From contig NZ_JACBFO010000001.1 in NCBI RefSeq assembly GCF_021401135.1, positions 930,001-994,000 on the forward strand: 64,000 bases of DNA. Direction: 5' to 3'. The notes under the pieces were generated by a model that was given only the letters and a program-made list of their open reading frames with translations, was not told where the DNA came from and searched no databases. The position numbers and the translations under genes are program-made. The DNA comes from Azonexus sp. R2A61. GTDB taxonomy: Bacteria > Pseudomonadota > Gammaproteobacteria > Burkholderiales > Rhodocyclaceae. The number at the start of each line of letters is the position of its first letter. Positions within the stretch are counted from its first letter, which is position 1. Positions 27,768-36,417 of this stretch are shown here, piece after piece.

Positions 27768-28573
27768 TGGCTCGGCGACGGCGGGCCAAGGTGGAAGAGC
27801 ACGAGAACCACGAGCGCTGGCTGGTCTCGTACGCCGATTTCATTACCCTGCTGTTCGCCTTCTTTGTCGTGATGTATGCGATTTCTTCGGTCAACGAAGG
27901 AAAATACAAGGTTTTGTCGAACTCGCTGGTCAATGCGTTCAAAAACGTGACCGGAGAGGTGGGCGGCCAACCCATCGCGATCCTGCAGGGGGCGCCCCTC
28001 CTGCCGCCGAAACCGGTAGCCAAGCCCGACCGGCTGCCTGAACAGCAAAAACCGGATACCTTGCGTGCGGAGCAACGTCAGAAAATGCGCAATGTCGCCG
28101 ACGAGATCATGCAGGCACTGCAGCCGCTGGTCGCGCAGGGCAAGGTTCGGCTGCTGGAAACGAGCCGGGGGGTCACGATCGAGATCAACGACAGCATTCT
28201 GTTTGCCCTTGGTCAGGCAAATCTTCAACCGCAATCGGCGAGTGCCCTGCAGGCCGTGGCTTCGGTACTGGCAGGGTCCGATTTTCCGATCACCATTGAA
28301 GGTCATACCGACAATGTGCCGATTTCAACCCCGCAATTTCCCTCCAATTGGGAGCTGTCGGCGTTGCGTGCGACTACCGTGCTGCGTCTATTCAATGATG
28401 CCGGCGTGGATGCAGCCAGGCTGACAGCGATCGGCTATGGCGATACGCGACCGGTGGAAACGAATACGACGACGGAGGGACGGGCACGAAATCGCCGGGT
28501 CAGCATCCTGATCGATTCGAACCGGCCCGAAGAGCCGACCGAGCTGAAACCACAGACCGCCACCGGCAACTGA
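27767..28573 (+). CDS. motD: MotD, stator peptidoglycan anchor (MotB family)
   Basis: A 268-residue MotB-type protein: basic N-terminus (MARRRRAKVEEH), single membrane helix with the critical channel aspartate D24 in SYADFITLLFAFFVVMYA, a linker/plug region, and a C-terminal OmpA-like peptidoglycan-binding domain (IEGHTDNVPIS...NWELSALRATTVLRLF...GYGDTRP...NRRVSILI). It overlaps motC by one base and completes the only stator pair in the window. It ends 15 bases from the convergent flgN gene. Confidence 0.95.
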   Translation: MARRRRAKVEEHENHERWLVSYADFITLLFAFFVVMYAISSVNEGKYKVLSNSLVNAFKNVTGEVGGQPIAILQGAPLLPPKPVAKPDRLPEQQKPDTLRAEQRQKMRNVADEIMQALQPLVAQGKVRLLETSRGVTIEINDSILFALGQANLQPQSASALQAVASVLAGSDFPITIEGHTDNVPISTPQFPSNWELSALRATTVLRLFNDAGVDAARLTAIGYGDTRPVETNTTTEGRARNRRVSILIDSNRPEEPTELKPQTATGN

Positions 28574-28588
28574 GCGCACCTCCTGCGG

Positions 28589-29053
28589 TCAGGCAGAGTC
28601 CGAAATGCGCTTGCCGCTGCCGCTGGCCGATTGGCCATCGCTACCGTACAGCGAATCGTCGTTTTGCCGATGGGTCAGTATGTCGAGTGCCTCACGGGTC
28701 TTGCCGAGTTGCAGGACGATCAGTTGTCCATTGACCTCGTGCAGGTGGCGTGCGGCCAGGGATTTCTCGATGACAGACTGCCAGAGCGTTTCGGCATTCT
28801 TGTCAGGTTGACCGCGAAACCACGCAGCCATCGTTTCGCGTGCGTTCTTGTCCGATGCGCTGGCACCAACGACTTGCCGCCGTTGCTCCTCCAGCGCTTC
28901 CAGTGCTTTCATGCAGGCTATTTTCTGTTCGCTGATTGGCGGCAGGAGTTCCGTACTGCCAGCGGCCAGGGCCTGGTTTTCCTTTTCGAGAACGTGCTGA
29001 AGCTGATCGAGTCCGGCAAGCTCGTGCTGAAGCAGTTGTCGTAGCCGACTCAT
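28589..29053 (-). CDS. flgN: FlgN, export chaperone for hook-associated proteins
   Basis: A 154-residue helical, Gln/Glu/Leu-rich cytoplasmic protein beginning MSRLRQLLQHELAGLDQLQHVLEKENQAL, typical of the FlgN family that binds FlgK and FlgL before export. It directly follows flgM, sharing one base (TGATG), the usual flgM-flgN order. Assignment rests on the N-terminal pattern, length and position. Confidence 0.9.
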   Translation of the reverse strand: MSRLRQLLQHELAGLDQLQHVLEKENQALAAGSTELLPPISEQKIACMKALEALEEQRRQVVGASASDKNARETMAAWFRGQPDKNAETLWQSVIEKSLAARHLHEVNGQLIVLQLGKTREALDILTHRQNDDSLYGSDGQSASGSGKRISDSA

Positions 29054-29337
29054 CAGGCTTGGCGCTGTTGCTTGTCGGCCAGTGAGCGTGCGGTTTCGAT
29101 CAGTCCGTCGGCGATGGCTTCGGGGTTGATCTTGAAGCGCCCTTGGGCAATGGCATCCTTGATTTCCTGAATGCGGGCCGCGTTGACCGGCGGCTTGTCG
29201 TTGCCTTGAATGGCGTTGGCCAGGCTACTCAGGCTGACGGCTTCGGCAGATTTTGCCGGCGTCTCAGCGGATTTTGCCGCCGATTGTCCGGTCGACCGCA
29301 GCAGTGGCGCGGAAAAGGTCGAACTGTCGATTTTCAT
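29053..29337 (-). CDS. flgM: FlgM, anti-sigma-28 factor
   Basis: A 94-residue protein with the family N-terminus MKIDSS and C-terminal sigma-binding helices (VNAARIQEIKDAIAQGRFKINPEAIADGLIETARSL). It binds FliA and is secreted through the completed hook-basal body, releasing late gene expression. A sigma-28 type promoter lies upstream (29372-29398), giving the expected autoregulatory loop. Confidence 0.95.
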   Translation of the reverse strand: MKIDSSTFSAPLLRSTGQSAAKSAETPAKSAEAVSLSSLANAIQGNDKPPVNAARIQEIKDAIAQGRFKINPEAIADGLIETARSLADKQQRQA

Positions 29338-29371
29338 GATGACTCTCGCAAAGCTTTATGTGTTAGACGGT

Positions 29372-29398
29372 ATTACGGCCGCTCAAGGTCAAACTTTA
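29372..29398 (-). promoter_or_regulatory. Sigma-28 (FliA) promoter of flgM-flgN
   Basis: On the minus strand the sequence reads TAAAGTTT (29398-29391), 11 bases, then GCCGTAAT (29379-29372). The -35 is perfect against TAAAGTTT and the -10 keeps the GCCG core. It ends 35 bases before the flgM ATG. Confidence 0.8.
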
Positions 29399-29400
29399 GC

Positions 29401-30081
29401 CTAATTTGGCAACTCGATGGTGCCATCAGCACGCACCGTGCCACGAATGCTTTGCCCGTTTGTCAGGCGTACCTGAACCAGGTCCCCGATTGCGCCATTG
29501 CCGATGGCGATTCCTTCGGCGCTGACCGAAAACCCCGTGCCCTGAGATATCACCTTGACGGTTTGTCCCTGGCGAACCGCGTAAGGCGCCTTGAGCTGAT
29601 CCTTGCGCAAGGCCTGGCCGGCGCCCAACGAGTTTTTCAGCAATTTCCCGATGGCTTCGGCGGGTTGCTGGATCGTGCCGGCGGGGAGCGTAGCCAGGTC
29701 GCCGCTGGCCAGCGATAGATCGGCGCCTTGCAAGGTCTCTCCTGCAACCAGCGCGCGGGCGGTGATCACGTAATCTCCCTGAACCGAGATACGAACCGGG
29801 ACCAAAATTTTCCAGGGATGAGGACCAAGGCAGCGTATGCCGATGTGGCTGCGTCCCAACAGCCGGGCGCCGGGCGGCGTGTAGCCTTCCAAGGCCTGGC
29901 AGGGGGGGAGGCGGCTGGCATCCAGCGGTCCTGCCTTCACGCTGACCTGGCCGGTACTTCCGTGGCTGGCCTGTGTCTGTGCGTAGTGTTCGGCCAGCGC
30001 AAGAATCGCCTGGCCGTCATCGGCAGAGGCTGAAAAAACGAGAAAAAACAGGCAGGAAGCAAGGCGGCGCATCGTTGGCAT
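29401..30081 (-). CDS. flgA: FlgA, P-ring assembly chaperone
   Basis: A 226-residue exported protein needed for P-ring (FlgI) assembly. From the chosen start MPTMRRLASCLFFLVFSASA the N-terminus is a signal peptide; the SAF-like/FlgA C-terminal domain has the features VARALVAGETLQGADLSL and YAVRQGQTVKVISQGTGFSVSAEGIAIGNGAIGDLVQVR. ATG 30081 is preferred, with 30072 (MRRL...) equally compatible; the upstream ATG 30123 lies inside the divergent flgB promoter and would put non-signal residues ahead of the signal peptide. It diverges from flgB. Confidence 0.92.
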   Translation of the reverse strand: MPTMRRLASCLFFLVFSASADDGQAILALAEHYAQTQASHGSTGQVSVKAGPLDASRLPPCQALEGYTPPGARLLGRSHIGIRCLGPHPWKILVPVRISVQGDYVITARALVAGETLQGADLSLASGDLATLPAGTIQQPAEAIGKLLKNSLGAGQALRKDQLKAPYAVRQGQTVKVISQGTGFSVSAEGIAIGNGAIGDLVQVRLTNGQSIRGTVRADGTIELPN

Positions 30082-30117
30082 TTTGCCCGAATCGTCCGTA
30101 ACGAAGAAATGGCTTTC

Positions 30118-30133
30118 TGGCATGAAGTCTGCT
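30118..30133 (+). promoter_or_regulatory. Sigma-54 (RpoN) promoter of flgB operon
   Basis: TGGCATGAAGTCTGCT: TGGC (30118-30121), seven bases, CTGCT (30129-30133), with the required GG-N10-GC spacing and one mismatch from TTGCT. The flgB ATG is 25 bases downstream. FleR (52993-54327) is the likely activator. Confidence 0.72.
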
Positions 30134-30158
30134 TTTGTTTGGGCACAAGGAGCAAACG

Positions 30159-30569
30159 ATGAGTGATATTGCCAGCCACGTATCCGTTTACAGCAAGGCG
30201 CTCGATCTGCGGTCGCAGCGCCAGCAGATTCTGGCATCGAATATCGCGAATGCCGACACGCCGCACTACAAGGCACGCGATTTCGATTTCCGGAACGCCA
30301 TGGAAAACGCCATGCAGGGCCGCGCCGAATCCGGCGGGCTGACGCTTGCCAGAACATCGGGTCGCCATCTCGAAGGAAATGGCGGGAATGGCTTTGCCGA
30401 GTTGAAGTATCGCACGGAGACGCAGTCGGCAGTCGACGGGAATACCGTGGATATGGATGTCGAACGCGCGCAGATTGCCGAAAACTCCTTGCAGTACCAA
30501 GTGCTTACCCAGTTGATCGGCGACAAGTTCAAGGGGCTGCGCACGGCGATGAGCGGCACGCAAGGTTAA
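30159..30569 (+). CDS. flgB: FlgB, proximal rod protein
   Basis: A 136-residue rod subunit with the rod-family N-terminal motif LASNIANADTPHYKARDFDF. The start is ATG 30159, with AAGGAG ten bases ahead and the sigma-54 promoter just upstream; an earlier in-frame ATG at 30135 is too close to the promoter. It is first in the flgBCDEFGHIJ operon encoding rod, hook cap, hook and rings. Confidence 0.97.
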   Translation: MSDIASHVSVYSKALDLRSQRQQILASNIANADTPHYKARDFDFRNAMENAMQGRAESGGLTLARTSGRHLEGNGGNGFAELKYRTETQSAVDGNTVDMDVERAQIAENSLQYQVLTQLIGDKFKGLRTAMSGTQG

Positions 30570-30581
30570 GGAGACGCAACG

Positions 30582-30995
30582 ATGAGTCTGTTCAACGTTT
30601 TCAAGGTGTCGTCCAGTGCGATGACCGCTCAATCGATGCGGCTTAATACCGTGGCCTCCAATCTGGCCAACGCCGACAGTATTGTCTCTTCGGACGGCAA
30701 GCCCTACCGAGCCAAACAGGTGGTGTTCGAGGCAACGCCGATGGGCAGCGGTGGCGAGATGTCGAAGGGGGTTCGTGTACGTCAGATCGTCGAATCCGCG
30801 GCGCCGCCCCGAATGGTTTATGACCCCAGAAATCCGGCGGCCGACGACAAGGGGTATGTTTCCTATCCCAACGTCGATGTGGTCGAGGAAATGACCAACA
30901 TGATCTCGGCTTCCCGGTCTTACCAGACCAACGTGGAAGTGATGAATACCGCCAAATCCCTGATGCTGCGCACCTTGCAGATTGCTCAGGGGTAA
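30582..30995 (+). CDS. flgC: FlgC, proximal rod protein
   Basis: A 137-residue rod subunit: N-terminal [20 protein letters not shown] and C-terminal [31 protein letters not shown] follow the conserved terminal coiled-coil pattern of axial proteins. It lies 12 bases after flgB with its own ribosome site (AAGGAG). Confidence 0.97.
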   Translation: MSLFNVFKVSSSAMTAQSMRLNTVASNLANADSIVSSDGKPYRAKQVVFEATPMGSGGEMSKGVRVRQIVESAAPPRMVYDPRNPAADDKGYVSYPNVDVVEEMTNMISASRSYQTNVEVMNTAKSLMLRTLQIAQG

Positions 30996-31020
30996 TGGGA
31001 ACGATTGACAGGAGAATCAA

Positions 31021-31704
31021 ATGACGACGACGAGTTCGGCGACTTCGGGAACGAATGGCACTATTTTCGACAAGGTCGGTGGGCGTACCGATACTTCTTC
31101 GGGCAAGAGTACGGCCAGCGAACTGGAGGATCGCTTCCTGACGCTGCTGATGGCACAGGTCAGAAGCCAGGACCCCTTGAATCCGATGGACAACGCGCAG
31201 TTCACATCGCAGTTGGCGCAATTGAATACGGTCAACGGCATCGAAAAGCTGAATACCACGCTGAGCAGTTTGCTGGCCGGATACAACGAAGCTCAGGGCA
31301 TGCAGGCGGCAGGCATCATCGGCAAGAATGTTATGGTTGCCGGCAATAAATTGCCGCTCGCCAATGCGCAGTCGGTTGGCGGTATCGAATTGGCGAGTGC
31401 GGCGGACACGGTAACACTGACCATCAAGGATGCTTCCGGCAAGGTCGTGCAGACCGAAAGCCTGGGTGAACGCGCAGCCGGCAGCTTCTATTTTGCCTGG
31501 GACGGCAAGGACGCCGACGGCAAGCAGCTGGCCGACGGTAACTACACCTTCTCGGTTGAGGCGCAGGCCAACGGCAAGAAGGTGGACGCGAAAGCGATGC
31601 AGATTGGCACGGTAAATGCTGTTGTTCGTAACGGAACGGGCTTCATGCTCGATCTGGGCAGCATGGGAGAAGTATCGTTCTCCAATGTGGCACGGATTAT
31701 CTGA
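31021..31704 (+). CDS. flgD: FlgD, hook cap / assembly scaffold
   Basis: A 227-residue protein required to polymerise the hook and lost when it is complete. The N-terminal conserved part (FLTLLMAQVRSQDPLNPMDNAQFTSQLAQLNTVNGIEKLN) and the C-terminal FlgD Ig-like/Tudor region with FYFAWDGKDADGKQLADGNYTF are clear. Ser/Thr-rich N-terminus. Ribosome site GGAGA upstream. Confidence 0.97.
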   Translation: MTTTSSATSGTNGTIFDKVGGRTDTSSGKSTASELEDRFLTLLMAQVRSQDPLNPMDNAQFTSQLAQLNTVNGIEKLNTTLSSLLAGYNEAQGMQAAGIIGKNVMVAGNKLPLANAQSVGGIELASAADTVTLTIKDASGKVVQTESLGERAAGSFYFAWDGKDADGKQLADGNYTFSVEAQANGKKVDAKAMQIGTVNAVVRNGTGFMLDLGSMGEVSFSNVARII

Positions 31705-31716
31705 ACGGAGTAGATC

Positions 31717-33063
31717 ATGGCATTTCAACAGGCATTGAGCGGTCTGAACACCGCCGGCAAGGCGATCGACATTACCAGCAACAACATCGCCAACTCAAGC
31801 ACCGTTGGCTACAAGGCTTCGGTTGCACATTTCTCGGATGTCTATGCGCGTTCCCTGAACGGCGCCGGGGCGAATCAGGTTGGCATCGGTGTCAATCTGT
31901 CCGGCGTTGCCCAGCAATACACGCAAGGCAACATCACGACGACCAACAATCCGCTCGATATCTCGATCAACGGCAACGGTTTTTTCAGGATGGACTACAA
32001 CGGGGAAGTGACCTTCACCCGCAGTGGTCAGTTCCATCTCGACAAGAACGGTTTCATCGTCAACGATCAGGGCATGAAGCTGACGGGGTATCCCGCACAA
32101 GCAGGGATAATCGTCGCTTCGTCGCCTGCGCCGCTGCAAATCTCGGCTTCCGATCTGGCGCCGGTGGCAACCGGCACCAATACGGCAAGCGCTTTCCGCG
32201 GGGTGCGGGCAAACCTCAATATGGATTCCCGTGAATCGGCACCGACCATGGCCTGGAGCGGTGGTGCGGCAAGCGGCGCCTGGTCGCCGGACCCGGAGAG
32301 TTACAACTACTCGACCGCGCTGGATGTCTATGACACGCTCGGCAACGCCCATAACCTGACCTTTTACTTCAGAAAGGCCGAGGGTTCCGGCGAATGGGCT
32401 GTTTTTGCCAATGTCGACGGGACGACCAATGCGCGCGTTACCCTGACCGGGGGAACGACGGTGGATATCGAGGCCGGTGCGGGAACGACGAATGTGCCCG
32501 GGATTTCCTTCAACGAAAACGGGGCATTGGTGACAGGAAGCGGTACCTCGATCATGCATGTCAGCATCGATCTCGATGGTGTCGTGCAGGACTTGGGCAG
32601 CACCAATAATGCAGCCTCGCCGCTGGCCTTCGATCTCGATTTCGCCGGGTCCACGCAGTTTGGCAAGAATTTTGGCAACAACCGTCTTGAACAGGATGGT
32701 TACGAAGCCGGCAATCTGGTCAGCCTGTCGGTCGGTACCGATGGAACGGTGCTTGGCAACTATAGCAATGGGCAAACCTTTGCTCAGGGGCAGGTGGTGC
32801 TGGCCAATTTCACGAACCCGAACGGCTTGCGTTCGCAAGGGAACAACCAGTGGGTAGCCACTTCCGATTCCGGTCCACCACTGGTTGGCGCACCGAACAG
32901 TTCCAATCTCGGGGTGCTCGCTTCGTCCTCCATCGAAGAATCGAACGTGGATCTGACGGCCGAACTGGTCAACCTGATCACCAACCAACGTAATTATCAG
33001 GCCAATGCGCAGTCGGTGAAGACCCAGGATCAGATCATGCAGACCCTGGTCAACCTGCGCTGA
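31717..33063 (+). CDS. flgE: FlgE, hook protein
   Basis: A 448-residue hook subunit, within the usual family length. Conserved N-terminus FQQALSGLNTAGKAIDITSNNIANSSTVGYK, the FlgE/F/G repeat DISINGNGFFRM, and the C-terminal ESNVDLTAELVNLITNQRNYQANAQSVKTQDQIMQTLVNL. The central region forms the surface domains. Exported by the flagellar type III system with length controlled by FliK. Confidence 0.97.
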   Translation: MAFQQALSGLNTAGKAIDITSNNIANSSTVGYKASVAHFSDVYARSLNGAGANQVGIGVNLSGVAQQYTQGNITTTNNPLDISINGNGFFRMDYNGEVTFTRSGQFHLDKNGFIVNDQGMKLTGYPAQAGIIVASSPAPLQISASDLAPVATGTNTASAFRGVRANLNMDSRESAPTMAWSGGAASGAWSPDPESYNYSTALDVYDTLGNAHNLTFYFRKAEGSGEWAVFANVDGTTNARVTLTGGTTVDIEAGAGTTNVPGISFNENGALVTGSGTSIMHVSIDLDGVVQDLGSTNNAASPLAFDLDFAGSTQFGKNFGNNRLEQDGYEAGNLVSLSVGTDGTVLGNYSNGQTFAQGQVVLANFTNPNGLRSQGNNQWVATSDSGPPLVGAPNSSNLGVLASSSIEESNVDLTAELVNLITNQRNYQANAQSVKTQDQIMQTLVNLR

Positions 33064-33082
33064 TCGAGACTGAGTCCCCGTC

Positions 33083-33826
33083 ATGGATCGCCTGATCTAC
33101 ACCGCAATGACCGGCGCCAAGCATGTTTTCATGCAGCAGGCCGGAACGGCGAACAATCTGGCCAACGCCAGCACCATTGGTTTCAAGGCCCAGGAGCATC
33201 GCTTCCGGGCCGTGCCGGTGCAGAGCGAGGCGATGCCGACGCGCGCCTTTGTGGTCGATGCGTCGGTCAGCGACGTCTTCGACGAGGGACCGTCGATGTT
33301 CACCGGGCGGAATCTTGATGTCGCCGTTCAGGGGCGGGGCTGGATCGCGGTGCAGTTGCCGGATGGCAGCGAAGCTTACACCCGGGCCGGGAGTCTGGAT
33401 GTCGACGAAACCGGACAGCTGAAGACCAAGGACGGTTACACCGTTCTGGGCGATGGCGGGCCGCTGAACATCCCGCCCGACAATCGGGTCGAGATTGCGC
33501 CGGATGGCACGGTATCGATTGTTCCGACCTTCGGGACGCCGAACAACGCCAATGCGATCGGACGGATCAAGCTGGTCAATCCGCCGGAAAATACCTTGGT
33601 GCGCGGTGGCGATGGTTTGTTCCGCCAGGCCGACGGTCAACCGGCTCCGGCAGACGAGCAAGTCCGTCTGGCCTCCGGCGTGCTCGAGGGCAGCAATGTG
33701 AACGTGACCGAATCGATGGTAAATCTGATAAGTCTGGCCCGCCAATTCGAAATGCAGATCAAGATGCTGCAGACGGCGGATCAGAATGCACAGCGCGCGG
33801 ATCAGCTGCTGTCGCTGAATGCCTGA
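33083..33826 (+). CDS. flgF: FlgF, proximal rod protein
   Basis: A 247-residue rod protein. N-terminus MDRLIYTAMTGAKHVFMQQAGTANNLANASTIGFKA and C-terminus NVNVTESMVNLISLARQFEMQIKMLQTADQNAQRADQLL match the FlgF pattern. It sits between flgE and flgG with short spacers, as is usual. Confidence 0.97.
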   Translation: MDRLIYTAMTGAKHVFMQQAGTANNLANASTIGFKAQEHRFRAVPVQSEAMPTRAFVVDASVSDVFDEGPSMFTGRNLDVAVQGRGWIAVQLPDGSEAYTRAGSLDVDETGQLKTKDGYTVLGDGGPLNIPPDNRVEIAPDGTVSIVPTFGTPNNANAIGRIKLVNPPENTLVRGGDGLFRQADGQPAPADEQVRLASGVLEGSNVNVTESMVNLISLARQFEMQIKMLQTADQNAQRADQLLSLNA

Positions 33827-33841
33827 TAGGAGTTTGCCGCA

Positions 33842-34624
33842 ATGATACGTTCCCTGTGGGTCGCCCGAACCGGACTGGATGCGCAGCAGACGCAGCTCGA
33901 TGTCATCTCCAACAATCTGGCGAACGTCAGCACCAACGGTTTCAAGCGTTCCCGTGCCGTATTCGCCGACCTGCTTTATCAGACGATGCGTCAGCCGGGG
34001 GCCCAGTCCTCCCAGCAAACGCAGATTCCTGCCGGCTTGCAACTGGGTACCGGGGTTCGCCCCGTATCGACCGCCCGGGTCTTTACCCAGGGTAATCTGC
34101 AGAAGACCGACAACGCGCTGGATCTGGGCATCAACGGTAACGGTTTTTTTCAGATTCTGCTGCCGGACGGGACCACCGGCTATACCCGCGACGGTTCTTT
34201 CCTGAAGGATAACCAGGGGCAGATCGTCACTTCCGATGGCTATCCCCTGCAGCCCAACATCACGATTCCGGCCGACGCGCTCACCGTGACGGTCGGTACC
34301 GATGGAACGGTCAGCATCACCCAGCCAGGGTCGGCTGCAACGACGCAGATCGGCAACATTCAGCTGGCGACCTTCATCAACCCGACGGGCTTGCAGAGCA
34401 TCGGCCAGAACCTCTTCCTGGAAACCGCCGCCAGTGGCACGCCGACGCCGAATACCCCGGGCAGCAACGGTGCGGGCGTGGTTAATCAGGGGTATGTCGA
34501 AACTTCCAACGTCAATGTGGCGGAAGAACTGGTCACGATGATCCAGACCCAGCGTGCCTACGAACTGAATTCCAAGGTGATCTCGACGTCCGATGCGATG
34601 CTCGGCCGTCTGACGCAGTTGTGA
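33842..34624 (+). CDS. flgG: FlgG, distal rod protein
   Basis: A 260-residue distal rod subunit, the canonical length. N-terminus [41 protein letters not shown] and C-terminus [31 protein letters not shown]-like ([10 protein letters not shown]) are strongly conserved. Forms the driveshaft through the L and P rings encoded by the next two genes. Confidence 0.98.
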   Translation: MIRSLWVARTGLDAQQTQLDVISNNLANVSTNGFKRSRAVFADLLYQTMRQPGAQSSQQTQIPAGLQLGTGVRPVSTARVFTQGNLQKTDNALDLGINGNGFFQILLPDGTTGYTRDGSFLKDNQGQIVTSDGYPLQPNITIPADALTVTVGTDGTVSITQPGSAATTQIGNIQLATFINPTGLQSIGQNLFLETAASGTPTPNTPGSNGAGVVNQGYVETSNVNVAEELVTMIQTQRAYELNSKVISTSDAMLGRLTQL

Positions 34625-34633
34625 GGTGAGATC

Positions 34634-35290
34634 ATGAAGCGCCTGACAGTGATTGCAGCTTTGCTGAGTGCGGCCTGTACGACCGTGCCGCCAACCAATG
34701 TGCATCAACCGATGAGCGCCAGGCCGATGCCGCGCTACGAAGCGGCTGCCAACAACGGCTCGATCTATCAGGTTGCCAGCGCCCGTCCCTTGTTCGAGGA
34801 TCGCCGGGCGCGCTTCGTCGGCGATACGTTGACGATCCGGATCACCGAGAACACTTCCGCTTCCAAGAAGGGGAACAACCAGATCAATCGCACCGGGTCG
34901 AATACGGCGTCCGTTACCGGCCTGAGCGGTCTGCCCGGCAAGGGGTTGCTCGGACTCGATCTGGGGGCGTCGAATACCTCGACCTTCAATGGCAAGGGCG
35001 AAGCTGCGAACTCGGCGGTCTTCAGCGGCAGCATGACGGTGACCGTGATCGACGTGATGCCGAACGGCAATCTTCTGGTTTCCGGCGAGAAGCAGATATC
35101 GGTGGGCAATGAGCAGGAGTTCGTCCGTGTCTCCGGTGTGGTCAACCCGGCTTTTGTCGACTTTTCCAATTCGATCGATTCGTCCAAGGTTGCCGACGCC
35201 CGTATCGAGTACAAATCCTCCGGTCAGATCGCCGACGGTCAATCAATGGGCTGGCTGGCACGTTTCTTCCTTAATGTCATGCCGTTCTAG
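34634..35290 (+). CDS. flgH: FlgH, outer-membrane L-ring lipoprotein
   Basis: A 218-residue lipoprotein: signal peptide MKRLTVIAALLSAAC with the lipidated Cys at residue 15, then the L-ring features GSIYQ, LFEDRRARFVGDTLTIRITENTSASK and the C-terminal QSMGWLARFFLNVMPF. It forms the bushing ring in the outer membrane, together with the P-ring protein FlgI downstream. Confidence 0.97.
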   Translation: MKRLTVIAALLSAACTTVPPTNVHQPMSARPMPRYEAAANNGSIYQVASARPLFEDRRARFVGDTLTIRITENTSASKKGNNQINRTGSNTASVTGLSGLPGKGLLGLDLGASNTSTFNGKGEAANSAVFSGSMTVTVIDVMPNGNLLVSGEKQISVGNEQEFVRVSGVVNPAFVDFSNSIDSSKVADARIEYKSSGQIADGQSMGWLARFFLNVMPF

Positions 35291-35313
35291 TTAGATACGG
35301 CAGGGGAAGCAAC

Positions 35314-36408
35314 ATGAAGCACGTGACCGGCAAATGCTACCGTTGGGCGGCAATGCTTGCCGTCTGTTTGCCTGCGCTGGTGGTTCAGCCGGCGATGGCC
35401 GAGCGGATCAAGGATCTGGCTAACCTGCAGGGGGTCCGTACCAACCAGCTGATTGGTTACGGCATCGTTGTTGGTCTCGACAACACCGGCGACCAGACGA
35501 CTCAGACGCCTTTCACCACCCAGGCGATGGGCAACATGCTGTCGCAGATGGGTATCAACCTGACCAGCGATCAGGCCACCAAACTGCAGTTGAAGAATGT
35601 CGCGGCGGTGATGGTCACCACCAGCCTGCCGGCGTTCGCCCAGCCGGGCCAGCCGATTGACGTGACGGTCTCCTCGATCGGCAATGCCAAGAGCCTGCGC
35701 GGCGGGACCTTGCTGCTGACGCAGTTGAAAGGTGCCGACGGCCAGGTTTATGCGATGGCACAGGGAACGGTGATGGTCGGCGGCGCCGGGGCTTCGTCCG
35801 GCAATGCCAAAGTTACGGTCAACCATCTTTCGGCAGGAAGAATTCCGGGCGGGGCGACGGTTGAGCGGGGTGTGCCGACTGCCATCGGACAGGATGGCTA
35901 CGTGTATTACGAACTGGCTGTCACCGATTTTGCAACGGCCAGGAATGTCGTTGATGCAATCAATCAGGCAACTTCACCGGGTACGGCCCAGGCTCTCGAT
36001 GGGCGGCGAATCGCGGTGCGCGTGCCGGACAGCCCGGACCGTCGGGTCGCCTTTCTCGGGCGCGTCGAGAATCTGGATGTCCGGCCGGCGGTCGGCCTGG
36101 CCAAGGTTGTGGTCAATCCGCGTACCGGTTCGGTGGTCATGAATCAGCGCGTGGCACTTGAGCCGTGCGCTGTGGCGCACGGTAACCTGTCGGTGGTGGT
36201 CGACGGCGGGCAGCCGCAGTTCGGCCAGGGCGCCGACATCCAGGTCAAGCAGGACAACGGCAGCATGATGAACGTCAAGGCCGGCGCCAATCTGGCGGAT
36301 GTGGTCAAGGCGCTCAACGCTTTGGGCGCCAACCCGATGGACCTGCTGGCCATCCTGCAGGCCATGAAGGCGGCAGGCGCTCTGCGGGCCGAACTCGAAG
36401 TCATCTGA
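35314..36408 (+). CDS. flgI: FlgI, periplasmic P-ring protein
   Basis: A 364-residue exported protein: signal peptide (about 1-29, ending AMA), then ERIKDLANLQGVRTNQLIGYGIVVGLDNTGDQT and the C-terminal QVKQDNGSMMNVKAGANLADVVKALNALGANPMDLLAILQAMKAAGALRAELEVI, both diagnostic. Assembles around the rod in the peptidoglycan layer with the help of FlgA. Confidence 0.98.
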   Translation: MKHVTGKCYRWAAMLAVCLPALVVQPAMAERIKDLANLQGVRTNQLIGYGIVVGLDNTGDQTTQTPFTTQAMGNMLSQMGINLTSDQATKLQLKNVAAVMVTTSLPAFAQPGQPIDVTVSSIGNAKSLRGGTLLLTQLKGADGQVYAMAQGTVMVGGAGASSGNAKVTVNHLSAGRIPGGATVERGVPTAIGQDGYVYYELAVTDFATARNVVDAINQATSPGTAQALDGRRIAVRVPDSPDRRVAFLGRVENLDVRPAVGLAKVVVNPRTGSVVMNQRVALEPCAVAHGNLSVVVDGGQPQFGQGADIQVKQDNGSMMNVKAGANLADVVKALNALGANPMDLLAILQAMKAAGALRAELEVI

Positions 36409-36417
36409 CCAGCGCCG

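Noticed and set aside
30082-30357. N-terminal extension of flgA up to 30357
   Set aside because: It would place about 92 non-signal residues ahead of a clear signal peptide and run through the flgB promoter and start.
33050-35242. A 730-codon minus-strand open frame opposite flgF, flgG and flgH
   Set aside because: Same antisense artefact; the plus-strand rod and ring genes are unambiguous.
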